DNA of 64,000 bases, from the NCBI GenBank assembly GCA_934725105.1, contig CAKVBD010000008.1:5004-69003 (forward strand). Direction: 5' to 3'. The translations under genes were made by a program, and so were the position numbers. Shown here piece after piece: positions 26,010 to 35,924 of this stretch. This stretch comes from an uncultured Bulleidia sp. (GTDB taxonomy: Bacteria; Bacillota_I; Bacilli_A; Erysipelotrichales; Erysipelotrichaceae). The notes under the pieces are model-generated. The model was not told the DNA's origin. It did no database searches and saw only the letters and a list, made by a program, of their open reading frames with translations. The stretch's first letter is position 1. Each line of letters begins with the position of its first letter.

Positions 26010-26438
26010 AGAATCACTCCTCACATTTTTATTGGTGTTTTATTCTTTATAATCACACTTTTATTATATGTGAAATTCATTAAAAAATACAGTGAAATCA
26101 CATAATTATTTGGATTTAATGGATGCTAATCACACTTTTATGCGAATTTATAAGAAAACATGTTGCATTATAAGCAGACCGGAGCCTGTCTCAAACAAAA
26201 CCTAAAGCAAAAAGCAAAAAATAGTTTACTATTTAGTATGAAATCAAAAGAAGCACCATCTCTAGCAAGGCTCGTTATCCTTACAAAAGATGGTGCTTTA
26301 AAAATATAAATTCAAGAAATAGAACAAATGAAAAGATCATCTTTATTCCTGGTTTTATTGTTTTATGTAGAGATTACCAACGATCATCAGTACTTAACTT
26401 AATGACATTGAATCTATGTCGCTGAATATTAGATTCAG
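26010..26438. other. Intergenic region with a terminator
   Basis: About 430 bases between the DUF4143 gene and the next gene. It contains the hairpin listed at 26243-26298; I see no gene. Confidence 0.4.
26243..26298 (-). terminator. Terminator-like hairpin with 11-bp stem
   Basis: AAGCACCATCT (26251-26261) pairs with AGATGGTGCTT (26288-26298) across a 26-base loop. T-rich sequence follows on the minus strand, so it could end the transcript of the 26439-26936 gene. Confidence 0.55.
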
Positions 26439-26936
26439 TTAAAGCCAAAACGTTCCTCTCAGCTCCTCGATCTCATCATACGGAAAACACTCGGCAGTAC
26501 CCTCGTTTTCTTCCAGATACTTGACGATCTTTCTTGCCAGTTCAATTCCTTTCCGACTATGTCTATCACCACCGTTTGCTTTCTGAACGCTCTCTTCTAC
26601 TTTTCTTACCATCCAAACTTGGTCATAGATTTCCAGCTGTGTAATTATTTTTCTTACGCCAGAATAATAGGCAGATTCATTACTTTCAGCAGGATAGCCA
26701 AGTAAGGCGTAAAGAGCATAAAGACGACACATGATGCCATCAGCATTCAAATCCATTGGTACGTAGATTCTCACATTATCATCTGGCAAAATACCACCCT
26801 CAGACTTTTTCTTTCCGGTAACCGCTTTCTCTATGTCATCTTTTGTTTCATATGTTAATGCACCTGTCAATGACAGGTCATTAACATAGAGTACTTCTTC
26901 CGGGATTGGTCGGATATCTAATTTATGGTGCATCAT
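26439..26936 (-). CDS. Hypothetical protein, 165 residues
   Basis: Complete frame with AGGAGGAGT before the start. The sequence is acidic, rich in charged residues, with no signal peptide or membrane segment. I do not recognise a family. Slightly higher GC than the island average, like the DUF4143 ATPase nearby, suggests it may have arrived with it. Confidence 0.6.
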   Translation of the reverse strand: MMHHKLDIRPIPEEVLYVNDLSLTGALTYETKDDIEKAVTGKKKSEGGILPDDNVRIYVPMDLNADGIMCRLYALYALLGYPAESNESAYYSGVRKIITQLEIYDQVWMVRKVEESVQKANGGDRHSRKGIELARKIVKYLEENEGTAECFPYDEIEELRGTFWL

Positions 26937-26972
26937 ACTCCTCCTGCAGTTATTTTTTCTAATTTAAATGTT

Positions 26973-27421
26973 TTAAAACGCTCTTTTTAAAGATTTAGTT
27001 GATATTTGCAAAAATGCCATAGTGATACTCTTTTCGTCCACATATACTACACATTTTAGAATATTCGTAGCGTTCTTGGAAATTCTGTAGCAAATTTGTA
27101 GCCACTGGTTACAACACATTCTCCGATGCTGATTTACCTCAAACCCACTCGGTACTACAACATTCAAATAATACACGAAAGTTTGCAATATGGAATAATA
27201 CATCTATGACAGCGGCTACATTTCAGCATAGGTTTTCCGCTGTTTACATTTCCACCTTTGATAAATCCGGGATAAACTGCACCACACTTTGGAAAAGCCT
27301 TGATGCAGTAGTTTCTAAATTCTTTCTTTGCATTTATCAAATAGATTAGTTGTCTATCTATTTTATCCTTTACATATTGATCTAGATTGTTGTAAAAGTT
27401 AACGAATTCTGTATCTTTCAT
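26973..27421 (-). pseudogene. Degenerate zinc-ribbon transposase fragment
   Basis: An 85-residue frame from ATG 27421 ends with a zinc-ribbon-like CYS pattern (FPKCGAVYPGFIKGGN, then KPMLKCSRCHR), typical of the N-terminus of IS1595-type transposases, and then loses homology. A second overlapping frame to 26973 gives no family resemblance. Most likely a frameshifted remnant. Confidence 0.5.
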
Positions 27422-27506
27422 AATGACATCTCCTTGAATGTGATGACATTATTGTGCGGCCAATCTATTATTGCTGTCCATATATTCGTATAGTATTAAA
27501 ATATGT

Positions 27507-30500
27507 TCACCATTTTGCTAATATAGACAAATTAAATTCCCATTTCTGTGCTGCAGTGTCATTGAACTTGTATGTCTGTATATTTTGACCATCACTTACA
27601 ATTCCTCCACACAGATCAATGACATAATTCTCATTCAACGCAGATACAATGGTTCCATTTTCCTTTACTATCCATTTTTGTGTAGTGCCATTTTTAAAAT
27701 CTTTCTGACATACATTGCTTCCTTCAGCTGTTATTGTTTTACCAGACTGTGCATTTGTAAATATTACATATCCTTTTTCATCATGACTGATTTTCCATAT
27801 CTGTGAATCTGAATTGTTTCCATACTTCAATTCTACATTTTCTTTATATGTTGTATTTTCTCCACAACCAGCCAGTACATAATCCGGATTCAGACTTGAT
27901 AAAAGCAAATAGTTTCCATCAGTTACTACATCTCTATTTTTATCTGCAAGTTTATCTCTTTCTGAAGCTTCTATAAATTCCCATTTCTGTGCTGCGGTGT
28001 CATTGAACTTGTATGTCTGTATATTTTGACCATCACTTACAATTCCTCCACACAGATCAATGACATAATTCTCATTCAACGCAGATACAATGGTTCCATT
28101 TTCCTTTACTATCCATTTTTGTGTAGTGCCATTTTTAAAATCTTTCTGACATACATTGCTTCCTTCAGCTGTTATTGTTTTACCAGACTGTGCATTTGTA
28201 AATATTACATATCCTTTTTCATCATGACTGATTTTCCATATCTGTGAATCTGAATTGTTTCCATACTTCAATTCTACATTTTCTTTATATGTTGTATTTT
28301 CTCCACAACCAGCCAGTACATAATCCGGATTCAGACTTGATAAAAGCAAATAGTTTCCATCAGTTACTACATTTCTATTTTCATCTGCAAGTTTATCTCT
28401 TTCTGAAGCTTCTATAAATTCCCATTTCTGTGCTGCGGTGTCATTGAACTTGTATGTCTGTATATTTTGACCATCACTTACAATTCCTCCACACAGATCA
28501 ATGACATAATTCTCATTCAACGCAGATACAATGGTTCCATTTTCCTTTACTATCCATTTTTGTGTAGTGCCATTTTTAAAATCTTTCTGACATACATTGC
28601 TTCCTTCAGCTGTTATTGTTTTACCAGACTGTGCATTTGTAAATATTACATATCCTTTTTCATCATGACTGATTTTCCATATCTGTGAATCTGAATTGTT
28701 TCCATACTTCAATTCTACATTTTCTTTATATGTTGTATTTTCTCCACAACCAGCCAGTACATAATCCGGATTCAGACTTGATAAAAGCAAATAGTTTCCA
28801 TCAGTTACTACATTTCTATTTTCATCTGCAAGTTTATCTCTTTCTGAAGCTTCTATAAATTCCCATTTCTGTGCTGCAGTGTCATTGAACTTGTATGTCT
28901 GTATATTTTGACCATCACTTACAATTCCTCCACACAGATCAATGACATAATTCTCATTCAACGCAGATACAATGGTTCCATTTTCCTTTACTATCCATTT
29001 TTGTGTAGTGCCATTTTTAAAATCTTTCTGACATACATTGCTTCCTTCAGCTGTTATTGTTTTACCAGACTGTGCATTTGTAAATATTACATATCCTTTT
29101 TCATCATGACTGATTTTCCATATCTGTGAATCTGAATTGTTTCCATACTTCAATTCTACATTTTCTTTATATGTTGTATTTTCTCCACAACCAGCCAGTA
29201 CATAATCCGGATTCAGACTTGATAAAAGCAAATAGTTTCCATCAGTTACTACATCTCTATTTTTATCTGCAAGTTTATCTCTTTCTGAAATATTATCTTT
29301 TTTTGTGTAAGTTACTTGAAAACTAAATGTTTTTGAATCTCCAAATGATATCAAAAGAACAGTATTTTGTTCAGTATCCCAAATTTTTTGACTCGATTCA
29401 TATGCAATTATTCCATTTTGAATGCCAGAGATACTGGGTGGATACGAAGCATTCTCCGCTGCAATTGTAAATTCTGTTTTGTTTGCATTTAGATTTTCTT
29501 GAATTCTATTCCTATAGTTTTCTGACCATGTAAAAGCATCACCATTTTTAACAAAGTAGTTGTCTTTTAAACTTGTAGATCTCGTATTATAATCAACAGC
29601 ACTATAAATATTTGCATGACCAGGATGGGCTAGTGCCATGAGTTCATCTGTTAATCCAAAATATAAATGTCTTTGATCAAAGTTATACCAATGATCATCT
29701 GTATCATCCCATGTGCAATCAACTTGATACCATTCACCATCAAGTTTAACAGCATTCCATGTATGACCATCATATGTATCTCTTGTTTCTGAATTTTCTA
29801 TACCTGCAGCAGATAACAACTTTGAATATGCACTTTCATATGCTTGGCATGTTCCTAGCCCTCTAGTTAATGCACTTTCTGAACTAGACCATTTCAAACT
29901 ATTATCATATTCCAATTGATCAAGAAGCCAATCATGTAACCATAATGCTTTTTCATATTCAGAACCATTTGTTTCTTGATTACATTGAATAACAGCTAAG
30001 TTCACAATTGAATTAATACTTGGATAATTAGGATCAGATACTTGCAAGTATATACTAACACGCAAGTAATAAACTCCACTTTCTTTATCCATTATGTAAA
30101 ATCTAAAATTATAAGTTCCTGATGCAGTCATTGTAAATGTATAATCATGAGATTCACATGCACTTGTGTAATTCATCCATTCACCGCGACTTGGGTCAGC
30201 TACAGATTCATATGAATATTCATTAGGATTTGTATAACTTGGTGTATCCATTCGAAATAAATAATTACCACTTCCACCAGAACCTGATACGTGAAATGTT
30301 GTAGGTTGTCCAACTATTGGTTCATTCCATTCAACATTTAACGTTACATTGTTAGAAGTTGCACTTTCATTAAATGAATACGCACTGGTAGTTTGTTCAG
30401 CAGGATAATCATATGAAGACAAATCTTCTATTACATTCTCATCAGTTTCATATATTGATTGTGTATCATTAGAGTTTTCATATTCTTCATTTGAATTGGA

Positions 30501-30608
30501 AGTGATTTTTGATGTATTATCATTTGTTTCTTCTGCATAGCAAATACTAACAGTATTTATGCTCATGAATAAGCTTAATAGTACGGCTGATACTTTGTGA
30601 GTTTTCAT
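27507..30608 (-). CDS. Secreted transglutaminase-like protein with four ricin-type lectin repeats
   Basis: 1033-residue exported protein. The start at 30608 is preferred because AGGGGA lies eight bases upstream. Residues 1-25 form a signal peptide (ends CYA). After a Ser/Asn-rich linker and a beta-rich region comes a transglutaminase-like core with the Cys-His-Asp set: GTCQAY (about Cys254), GHTWN (about His282) and VDCTWDD (about Asp297). Four 147-residue repeats follow, each a ricin B-type beta-trefoil (QIWKI, TQKWIV, AQKWEF as the QxW motifs). No anchor is visible. The core may be a peptidase or cross-linker, and the lectins probably bind glycans. The repeats are nearly identical at the DNA level. 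Confidence 0.82.
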   Translation of the reverse strand: MKTHKVSAVLLSLFMSINTVSICYAEETNDNTSKITSNSNEEYENSNDTQSIYETDENVIEDLSSYDYPAEQTTSAYSFNESATSNNVTLNVEWNEPIVGQPTTFHVSGSGGSGNYLFRMDTPSYTNPNEYSYESVADPSRGEWMNYTSACESHDYTFTMTASGTYNFRFYIMDKESGVYYLRVSIYLQVSDPNYPSINSIVNLAVIQCNQETNGSEYEKALWLHDWLLDQLEYDNSLKWSSSESALTRGLGTCQAYESAYSKLLSAAGIENSETRDTYDGHTWNAVKLDGEWYQVDCTWDDTDDHWYNFDQRHLYFGLTDELMALAHPGHANIYSAVDYNTRSTSLKDNYFVKNGDAFTWSENYRNRIQENLNANKTEFTIAAENASYPPSISGIQNGIIAYESSQKIWDTEQNTVLLISFGDSKTFSFQVTYTKKDNISERDKLADKNRDVVTDGNYLLLSSLNPDYVLAGCGENTTYKENVELKYGNNSDSQIWKISHDEKGYVIFTNAQSGKTITAEGSNVCQKDFKNGTTQKWIVKENGTIVSALNENYVIDLCGGIVSDGQNIQTYKFNDTAAQKWEFIEASERDKLADENRNVVTDGNYLLLSSLNPDYVLAGCGENTTYKENVELKYGNNSDSQIWKISHDEKGYVIFTNAQSGKTITAEGSNVCQKDFKNGTTQKWIVKENGTIVSALNENYVIDLCGGIVSDGQNIQTYKFNDTAAQKWEFIEASERDKLADENRNVVTDGNYLLLSSLNPDYVLAGCGENTTYKENVELKYGNNSDSQIWKISHDEKGYVIFTNAQSGKTITAEGSNVCQKDFKNGTTQKWIVKENGTIVSALNENYVIDLCGGIVSDGQNIQTYKFNDTAAQKWEFIEASERDKLADKNRDVVTDGNYLLLSSLNPDYVLAGCGENTTYKENVELKYGNNSDSQIWKISHDEKGYVIFTNAQSGKTITAEGSNVCQKDFKNGTTQKWIVKENGTIVSALNENYVIDLCGGIVSDGQNIQTYKFNDTAAQKWEFNLSILAKW
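27525..29288 (-). repeat. Four tandem 441-bp repeats encoding ricin-type domains
   Basis: Units at 28848-29288, 28407-28847, 27966-28406 and 27525-27965 have exactly 441-base spacing. Differences are few: in the parts I compared, the two outer units share variants (AGTGTC, CTCTATTTTTATC) and the two inner units share others (GGTGTC, TTCTATTTTCATC). Confidence 0.95.
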
Positions 30609-30662
30609 AATCATTCCCCTATAGTTATTATTTAGTTTGTTTTTAATAGCAAAATAATACAC

Positions 30663-31162
30663 TATTTATCATATAAAATGCAAAAAAACTTAACTAGTTA
30701 GTAATTTTGCATGAAACAAATCGAGATTATAAAGTTCGATTTTTATGATGTGCCCGACATGGCACTAAATCAGTCAGAGATAAACTGACCAAAGGTCTTT
30801 ATCGTCAAGTGTAGTAAACCGCAAGCTGTTATCCGTGAGGATATGAGTGAAGGAAGTTGTGTAGCGATTTTTTCAAGCATACGCATAGAAACTTAATCTA
30901 AGGTTAAATGATGGGGAAGATTGTTCAACAAACTAAAGCCCAAAAGGTAAATGTGAAGTCAAAACAGTAAATCTAGACGTTGTGATAACAACAGAATTAG
31001 TAAACCTGAAATATTCATAACGCCAAAATTAGAGGCACATTAATACCAGTATGGATTACTGATATGGAAAACCATGCTGATTTTCTTAATTGTGGTGTTA
31101 TGCACATGATGAAAACAGCATTTGCATCCACAGGTGCCTGGTTGAAAGACGGGAGTGACTAA
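30663..31162. other. Intergenic region carrying a group II intron remnant
   Basis: 500 bases between the lectin-repeat gene and the IS1380 transposase. The left part should hold the lectin gene's promoter; the middle resembles group II intron RNA (next entry); the rest has no frame I can name. Confidence 0.5.
30750..31000 (+). ncRNA. Fragment of group II intron RNA (5' region, degenerate)
   Basis: Begins GTGCCCGACATGG, close to the GUGYGCCCGRCAUGG start of common Firmicutes group II introns. Further matches in order are an ACCGCAAG run, ATCCGTGAGGATATGAG, TGAAGGAAG and AAGCCCAAAAGG. No reverse transcriptase ORF follows before the IS1380 gene, so the intron is truncated. Recognition is from memory of the intron pattern. 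Confidence 0.5.
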
Positions 31163-32446
31163 TCAAATCTGCAATACTGTATTTAGATAACCATTGAATG
31201 TTTCCTTGGCTTTGTATGCACTGGAAAAAGGTAATGCTACTTGTCTAGCATGATTAATTACCTTTACCGCAATTTTCTGATAACGGATTCTATATGTATT
31301 CATCATTATCTTCTGATCTTCTCCCTGTAGTACTGTCATTTGATAGATGTGAAACAGGTTGTAGCAGAAAGCACTGATCAAAAACTCAAACTCATTCTTA
31401 TTGAATTCACTGTGAGATAGATTTCCTGCATGAAAATCATTCTTCAGTTCTTTATTGAAGTTCTCGGATGCGCCACGGGCTTCATAGAAATTCATTACTT
31501 CTTTTGGAGAAAGGTCTGTGTTGTTTGTGACAACGCAGTATACGCATGGTAACAGGTTCATCTGACCGTTTTTGTCATAACACCAATATGCTTTATATGC
31601 GACTCTTCTGCTTTTCTTGCCACTGATTCCATACTGGATTTCTCCATAAAACGGATGCTCATAGGTATAGGAGTATTCCTTGATTTTCTTTATATTTATG
31701 ACATCATCCGTTACAGTATTAATCAATGAAGAAAAATTCTTGGCACGGATATAGTACGATATGCTATTTTCTTCTAGATAATTCATCAGCTTTGTGTCAT
31801 AGAAAGCACTGTCACCTCTGAAGCGGATATTTCCGTTATTATCAAGAAAAGAAAGAACATTCTTCAATTCATCAATGACTCCATTAGAGAAGTAAGCTGA
31901 TCCTGTACGTAAACGAACAGAAAGAAACAACTTAGATCTGGATTCATTGATACAGATCGGATGATAACCAACTTCTGCATAGTGATGAATAAATGCAGCA
32001 CCTTCCTGATTCCCGTTAGTTACAATCAGAGTTGAATCTGCATCCAGAATCGGATCAACGATATTCTTATTCACGAACTGACAAGCCTGTTTTGTAATTG
32101 TTTCTTTGAAACAAGCATCCGTCGCATAGGAAATTCGATCAAAAAGTCTGGAAACAGAGGATTGAGAACAGGCTAATACATACTGACTGAGCAGAGAATC
32201 CTGTAATAATACTTTCTGATCAGACTGACAATGATAACCAAGAAGATTCCGGTAGATGAGTTGATGCAGAATGGAAAGATTGGAATGGATAGCATATCTT
32301 CGATGATCACGAAAAGGAATATCCGAAAGAAGATTATCAAGCATTAATTTTCTGATAAATTCCATCAAAAGGATGGCACCGCCATCGCTGGATAGATTCC
32401 CACCGTTGAAATCAATCTTGTCAAAAACGTGTTTGTTAGGTAGCAT
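31163..32446 (-). CDS. IS1380-family transposase
   Basis: 427 residues, full length for the family. Starts MLPNKHVFDKIDFNGGNLSSDGGAILL-type; DDE-type landmarks include PILDADSTLIV, RFRGDSAFYD and the YEARGASENFNKELKND block near the C-terminus. AAAGGA ten bases upstream of the ATG is the ribosome site and lies inside a hairpin stem. I could not fix the terminal inverted repeats, so element ends are left open. Confidence 0.9.
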   Translation of the reverse strand: MLPNKHVFDKIDFNGGNLSSDGGAILLMEFIRKLMLDNLLSDIPFRDHRRYAIHSNLSILHQLIYRNLLGYHCQSDQKVLLQDSLLSQYVLACSQSSVSRLFDRISYATDACFKETITKQACQFVNKNIVDPILDADSTLIVTNGNQEGAAFIHHYAEVGYHPICINESRSKLFLSVRLRTGSAYFSNGVIDELKNVLSFLDNNGNIRFRGDSAFYDTKLMNYLEENSISYYIRAKNFSSLINTVTDDVINIKKIKEYSYTYEHPFYGEIQYGISGKKSRRVAYKAYWCYDKNGQMNLLPCVYCVVTNNTDLSPKEVMNFYEARGASENFNKELKNDFHAGNLSHSEFNKNEFEFLISAFCYNLFHIYQMTVLQGEDQKIMMNTYRIRYQKIAVKVINHARQVALPFSSAYKAKETFNGYLNTVLQI

Positions 32447-32453
32447 AATAAAT

Positions 32454-32496
32454 GGTTCCTTTCTTTTGGATTAGACACCTAAATTATAAAGGAACC
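32454..32496 (-). promoter_or_regulatory. Leader hairpin that can hide the IS1380 transposase ribosome site
   Basis: GGTTCCTTT (32454-32462) pairs with AAAGGAACC (32488-32496). On the minus-strand transcript the 3' arm contains the AAAGGA ribosome site, so folding would block translation. Confidence 0.55.
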
Positions 32497-32535
32497 TTTT
32501 CTTATGGAACAGTCCAAAGAATACTGAAAATCATG

Positions 32536-32565
32536 TGAAAAACACTTCACCTGATAGGTGAAGTG
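32536..32565 (-). terminator. Terminator after the IS66 remnant
   Basis: CACTTCACCT, GAT, AGGTGAAGTG: ten base pairs and a short loop, followed on the minus strand by TTTTT. Confidence 0.75.
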
Positions 32566-32717
32566 AAATACATTCAAAATCTTGATAACTATGCGGATAT
32601 TACGTTTTTTTTGTATCTTTATGAATTATTCAGGGTAAATTATCTCAAGACACCTTGTAGGCTATAAATCCAATTTTTTTAAATCAGTGATGGTAATTTC
32701 GTTTGATAAAAAGTTAA

Positions 32718-32993
32718 CTACAATGAGTAGGCTGAAACTATAGTTGCAGATTTTGACCATTTAAATGTACCGGATTCCAGTCGCTTATATAAAAGCCAGA
32801 AACCAGTTCCGTCATAGTACAGACACTTCAGCTTATTGTGATTCCTGTTACAGAAGATATAGAGACTGTTACTGGCCATTGGGTCCATGTTGAATTCACT
32901 GCTTACTAAAGCTGCATAGCCATCGATTCCTTTCCGAAGGTCACATGGTTCTACTTGTATATAGATGTGATTGATTTTTTCAAACAGATTCAT
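32718..32993 (-). pseudogene. IS66 TnpB (Orf2), C-terminally truncated
   Basis: 91 residues matching IS66 Orf2 (VEPCDLRKGIDGYAALV, SLYIFCNRNHNKLKCLYYDGTGFWLLYKRLE). Full proteins are about 115-120 residues; this one departs after FKWSK and stops early. Lies directly downstream of a broken tnpA. Confidence 0.8.
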
Positions 32994-33000
32994 AGTTCTG

Positions 33001-33303
33001 AACAGATTCTTATGATTCTTTTTAAAATTTCATCATCAATCGAAGCATCAATGGCAATAGATACACCATTGATAGAAAACGTCTCTTCTTTGCTTTCTGG
33101 TACAATAAAAGCAGGATTTAATATATACCAAGAAAAGATGAATCCATTTTTGAATCATGACAACCATAGATCAGCAGTCTGTTTCTGGTTATGATTTCTG
33201 ACTGATATTGTTCATTGAACAGCATTCTTTTAATGAAGATTGCTTTTTATCATATCCATCAATAATTGGTTTCCATTTTGTCTAATGTACTTTGTCTGAT
33301 CAT
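33001..33303 (-). pseudogene. IS66 TnpA (OrfA), frameshifted remnant
   Basis: From an ATG at 33303 with GGGAG seven bases upstream, IS66 OrfA features are spread over several frames: DKWKPIIDGYDKKQSSL, NNISQKS, then SINGVSIAIDASIDDEILKRI close to the end. Two or more frameshifts; non-functional. A GTAACCGTCAAATAAATACC-type sequence on the minus strand near 33350-33372 may be the element end. Confidence 0.65.
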
Positions 33304-33402
33304 AAAATATCTCCCTGGATATGATTATCCAAGGCTGGAGATATTTTTGTAGACGGTATTTATTTGACGGTTACTTACTATCAACTAAATCATAAAAAAG
33401 CG

Positions 33403-33448
33403 TAAAAAAAAAGCACATAGAATGACATTTCTGTCACCATATGTACTT
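33403..33448 (-). terminator. Terminator of the exopolysaccharide operon
   Basis: Minus strand: AAGTACATA and TATGTGCTT outer stem (one G-U pair), TGACA/TGTCA inner stem with GAAA loop, then a run of T. It follows the wzx stop (33585) by about 137 bases. Confidence 0.75.
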
Positions 33449-33584
33449 CCTGTCGCTTAACTTAAGTTGTTAGAGGTGTTGTAATTCATTTAATTCCTCA
33501 TGCTATTTGAAAATCAATTTCTTGACAACTCACCCAATTTTGGAGCACCTAGAAAATCTCGATTTGTTTCATGCGCAATTACTA

Positions 33585-35036
33585 TCAATATACTTTCTTG
33601 AAATGTTTGACCACAACATTTAGAATATAACTGAATTCTTTATTTTTTGTTAAATAAGATAAACCTGCATAGCTTAAAACACCAACAAGAATTTGAATAA
33701 CTACTTTAACATAAATGTTGAATTCTAATTTTCCAATAAAGAAAAGAATAATAGCCATTATTAGGGAAAGTGTGAATGCAGTAAAGCAATCTGATAGTTC
33801 TTCAAACACACTATAGTTTATAATTTTTTTATTAATGATTGTATTAATAGTTAAATCTAGTAAAGTATTCGCCGGAACCGTAAGAGCAATAGCAAATACT
33901 CCATAATTCATTGCTACAACCGTTGAGATTATAAAAAAAATCTTTTTTATTATTTCAGATTTCAGCATTAAATCGCTTCTTCCAACAGCTTTGATTGATT
34001 GCAGAGCAATTGTTGCCGGAACCGATATAATAGTTTCCACGCACATCACATAGACATACGGAAGCATGGGCAACCATTTTTCAGTAAAAAGAACTTCTAC
34101 AATAGTTTTTCCTGCTGCCATAAGTCCTAACGAAATAGGAAATACGATATAAGCCATGATTCGCACACTTTTTCTGGTTATTTTTTTAACTGTCACCATA
34201 TTGTCGTTAACAGCAGCTATACCAGGAAATAAGACGCTGATTAATGTTGTGTAAATATTAGTTCTAAACAGCTGAGGTAACTGCTTACCTTTTGTATAAT
34301 AAGCAAGATTTGCAGAGCTATACTTCGCACCAATAATAAAATCACCTAAATTGTTACATAATGTGCCAAGCAGATCTGTCATCATTACTTTCCAACTATA
34401 CTTGATAAGTGGAATGGCAGCCTTGATTGAAAACATGTTTTTAGGCATCCACTTCACAGTTGCCCATAGCATCAATGTATCTATAACAGTATTGGTTAAG
34501 TATTGTCCAATTAAAGCCCATACCCCCATTCCTTTTATGGCCATTGCAATGCCAACTAGTGCCGATAAAATCGTTCCTGTGATTGTTGCAAAAAAGAACT
34601 TCTTAAATTGCATCTTTTTGGAAATATAAGCAACCTGAATTACCTGAAACGCTGAAACAGGAAGTCTTAATGCAAAAACTCTAATTGCACTTTTTAGTAT
34701 TGGCATACCATAGGCTTGTGCGATAAAAGGTGCTATTCCAAAAAGCATCAGATACAAAACAAGACTCAACCCTAAATTTAGATAAAAAATTGTCGAGAAA
34801 TCAAGCTCATCCGCATCTCGTTTTTGAATTAGCGAAGTGTTCAATCCGCTACTCAGAAAAACATCTGCAATAGAAATAAAAATATTAATTATAGCGACAG
34901 CACCATAATCTTCTGGCATCAAAATACGAGCCAAAACCATAGATACTACAAACGAAACACCTTGTGCAGCAAAACGTTCTGCAAATTTCCATATCATGCC
35001 AGAGGTCATCTGACTTTTTAATTTTTGATCATTCAC
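33585..35036 (-). CDS. wzx: Polysaccharide flippase (Wzx/MOP superfamily)
   Basis: 483-residue membrane protein with about 12-14 hydrophobic segments and the Polysacc_synt N-terminus (MTSGMIWKFAERFAAQGVSF, LARILMPEDYGAVAI). It flips undecaprenyl-linked repeat units across the cytoplasmic membrane for polymerisation. Last gene of the cluster; separated from its upstream neighbours by the decayed licD-like gene. Paired with the Wzy-type polymerase this marks a Wzx/Wzy-dependent pathway. Confidence 0.88.
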   Translation of the reverse strand: MNDQKLKSQMTSGMIWKFAERFAAQGVSFVVSMVLARILMPEDYGAVAIINIFISIADVFLSSGLNTSLIQKRDADELDFSTIFYLNLGLSLVLYLMLFGIAPFIAQAYGMPILKSAIRVFALRLPVSAFQVIQVAYISKKMQFKKFFFATITGTILSALVGIAMAIKGMGVWALIGQYLTNTVIDTLMLWATVKWMPKNMFSIKAAIPLIKYSWKVMMTDLLGTLCNNLGDFIIGAKYSSANLAYYTKGKQLPQLFRTNIYTTLISVLFPGIAAVNDNMVTVKKITRKSVRIMAYIVFPISLGLMAAGKTIVEVLFTEKWLPMLPYVYVMCVETIISVPATIALQSIKAVGRSDLMLKSEIIKKIFFIISTVVAMNYGVFAIALTVPANTLLDLTINTIINKKIINYSVFEELSDCFTAFTLSLIMAIILFFIGKLEFNIYVKVVIQILVGVLSYAGLSYLTKNKEFSYILNVVVKHFKKVY

Positions 35037-35267
35037 TTTTTTTCTCCTACTTTCATATCAAATTAATCAGTTCTCTGTATTCCGATTTTTGGAAACCTAC
35101 AGCTATACTCTTTTTTTATTTTCAGAAATTTTCTTGGCGACTGACAGACATGATAGACTTCTCTTTGGAGAGTCTTCTCGAAGTTTGTTTATATAGTTTT
35201 GAGCAACCTCAAAAGCCCAAAAGTAAATTTTTTACCTCTTCAACGAAAATCTCATCACCATCGCTAA

Positions 35268-35924
35268 ATTTAACATATTATGGATAATGCGTTCTTCTTT
35301 TTTCAATCGAAGGAATCTCCATGTATTTAGAAACGAACAATTGGTCAAAGACTTCTTATATTCCTTTGACGAAATGTATTTTTCCCTCAAAATTAAAGTA
35401 TGATTCCGTCACCGTATCATTCTTTTACATGTTTTGTCTTTCAGAGAGAATACTCCCACATAATTTTATAAAAATATATATTTTTAGTTCTTATCCTTAA
35501 AATGATTTATGTCAAGTACTTTTCATATTTACAGTTACCAAAAATTTTCACTTACAAAATCTTTAACTGAATGTTCACTTCCAGCTATTTTTCGCATACT
35601 CATGTTTTCTAAACGACAGTACATTTTCTTCAATACATCAATCTTCTTAGAATGTCCATTGAATCATTCAATGGAAAAATATCTATAAAAATTGGATTGT
35701 TGTTTACACCTATTTCTTTAAATATCGTTTCTTTTTATAGGGAACAATGTAATGAACCTATCATAGCTCTCTTGGTATAAAACAATATCGAGATCATCAT
35801 CACAAGGAGTAACCCATGTCTTACAGCTCCTAAAAAAATTACAAAACACATCAGCATTATCAGTTACTGAAAGCAATTCGCATGTAGTTTTTTTAAAAAT
35901 CCAACATTTTCTCCTGAATATCAT
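35268..35924 (-). pseudogene. LicD-family phosphotransferase, decayed
   Basis: A 68-residue frame from 35924 ends WVTPCDDDLDIVLYQESYDRF, the LicD catalytic-region motif; further pieces (FIDIFPLNDS near 35660; NFEGKIHFVKG and EIPSIEKRRTHYP near 35300-35400) lie in other frames. LicD enzymes add phosphocholine or related groups to surface glycans. Frameshifts and stops show it is broken. It overlaps the GT92 gene by one base. Confidence 0.7.

Noticed and set aside
27585..29129. Four identical 73-codon plus-strand frames
   Set aside because: They are antisense shadows of the 441-bp lectin repeats, with no ribosome sites.
27525..29288. Tandem repeats considered as CRISPR or satellite
   Set aside because: Units are 441 bases, in frame, without spacers, and encode beta-trefoil domains.
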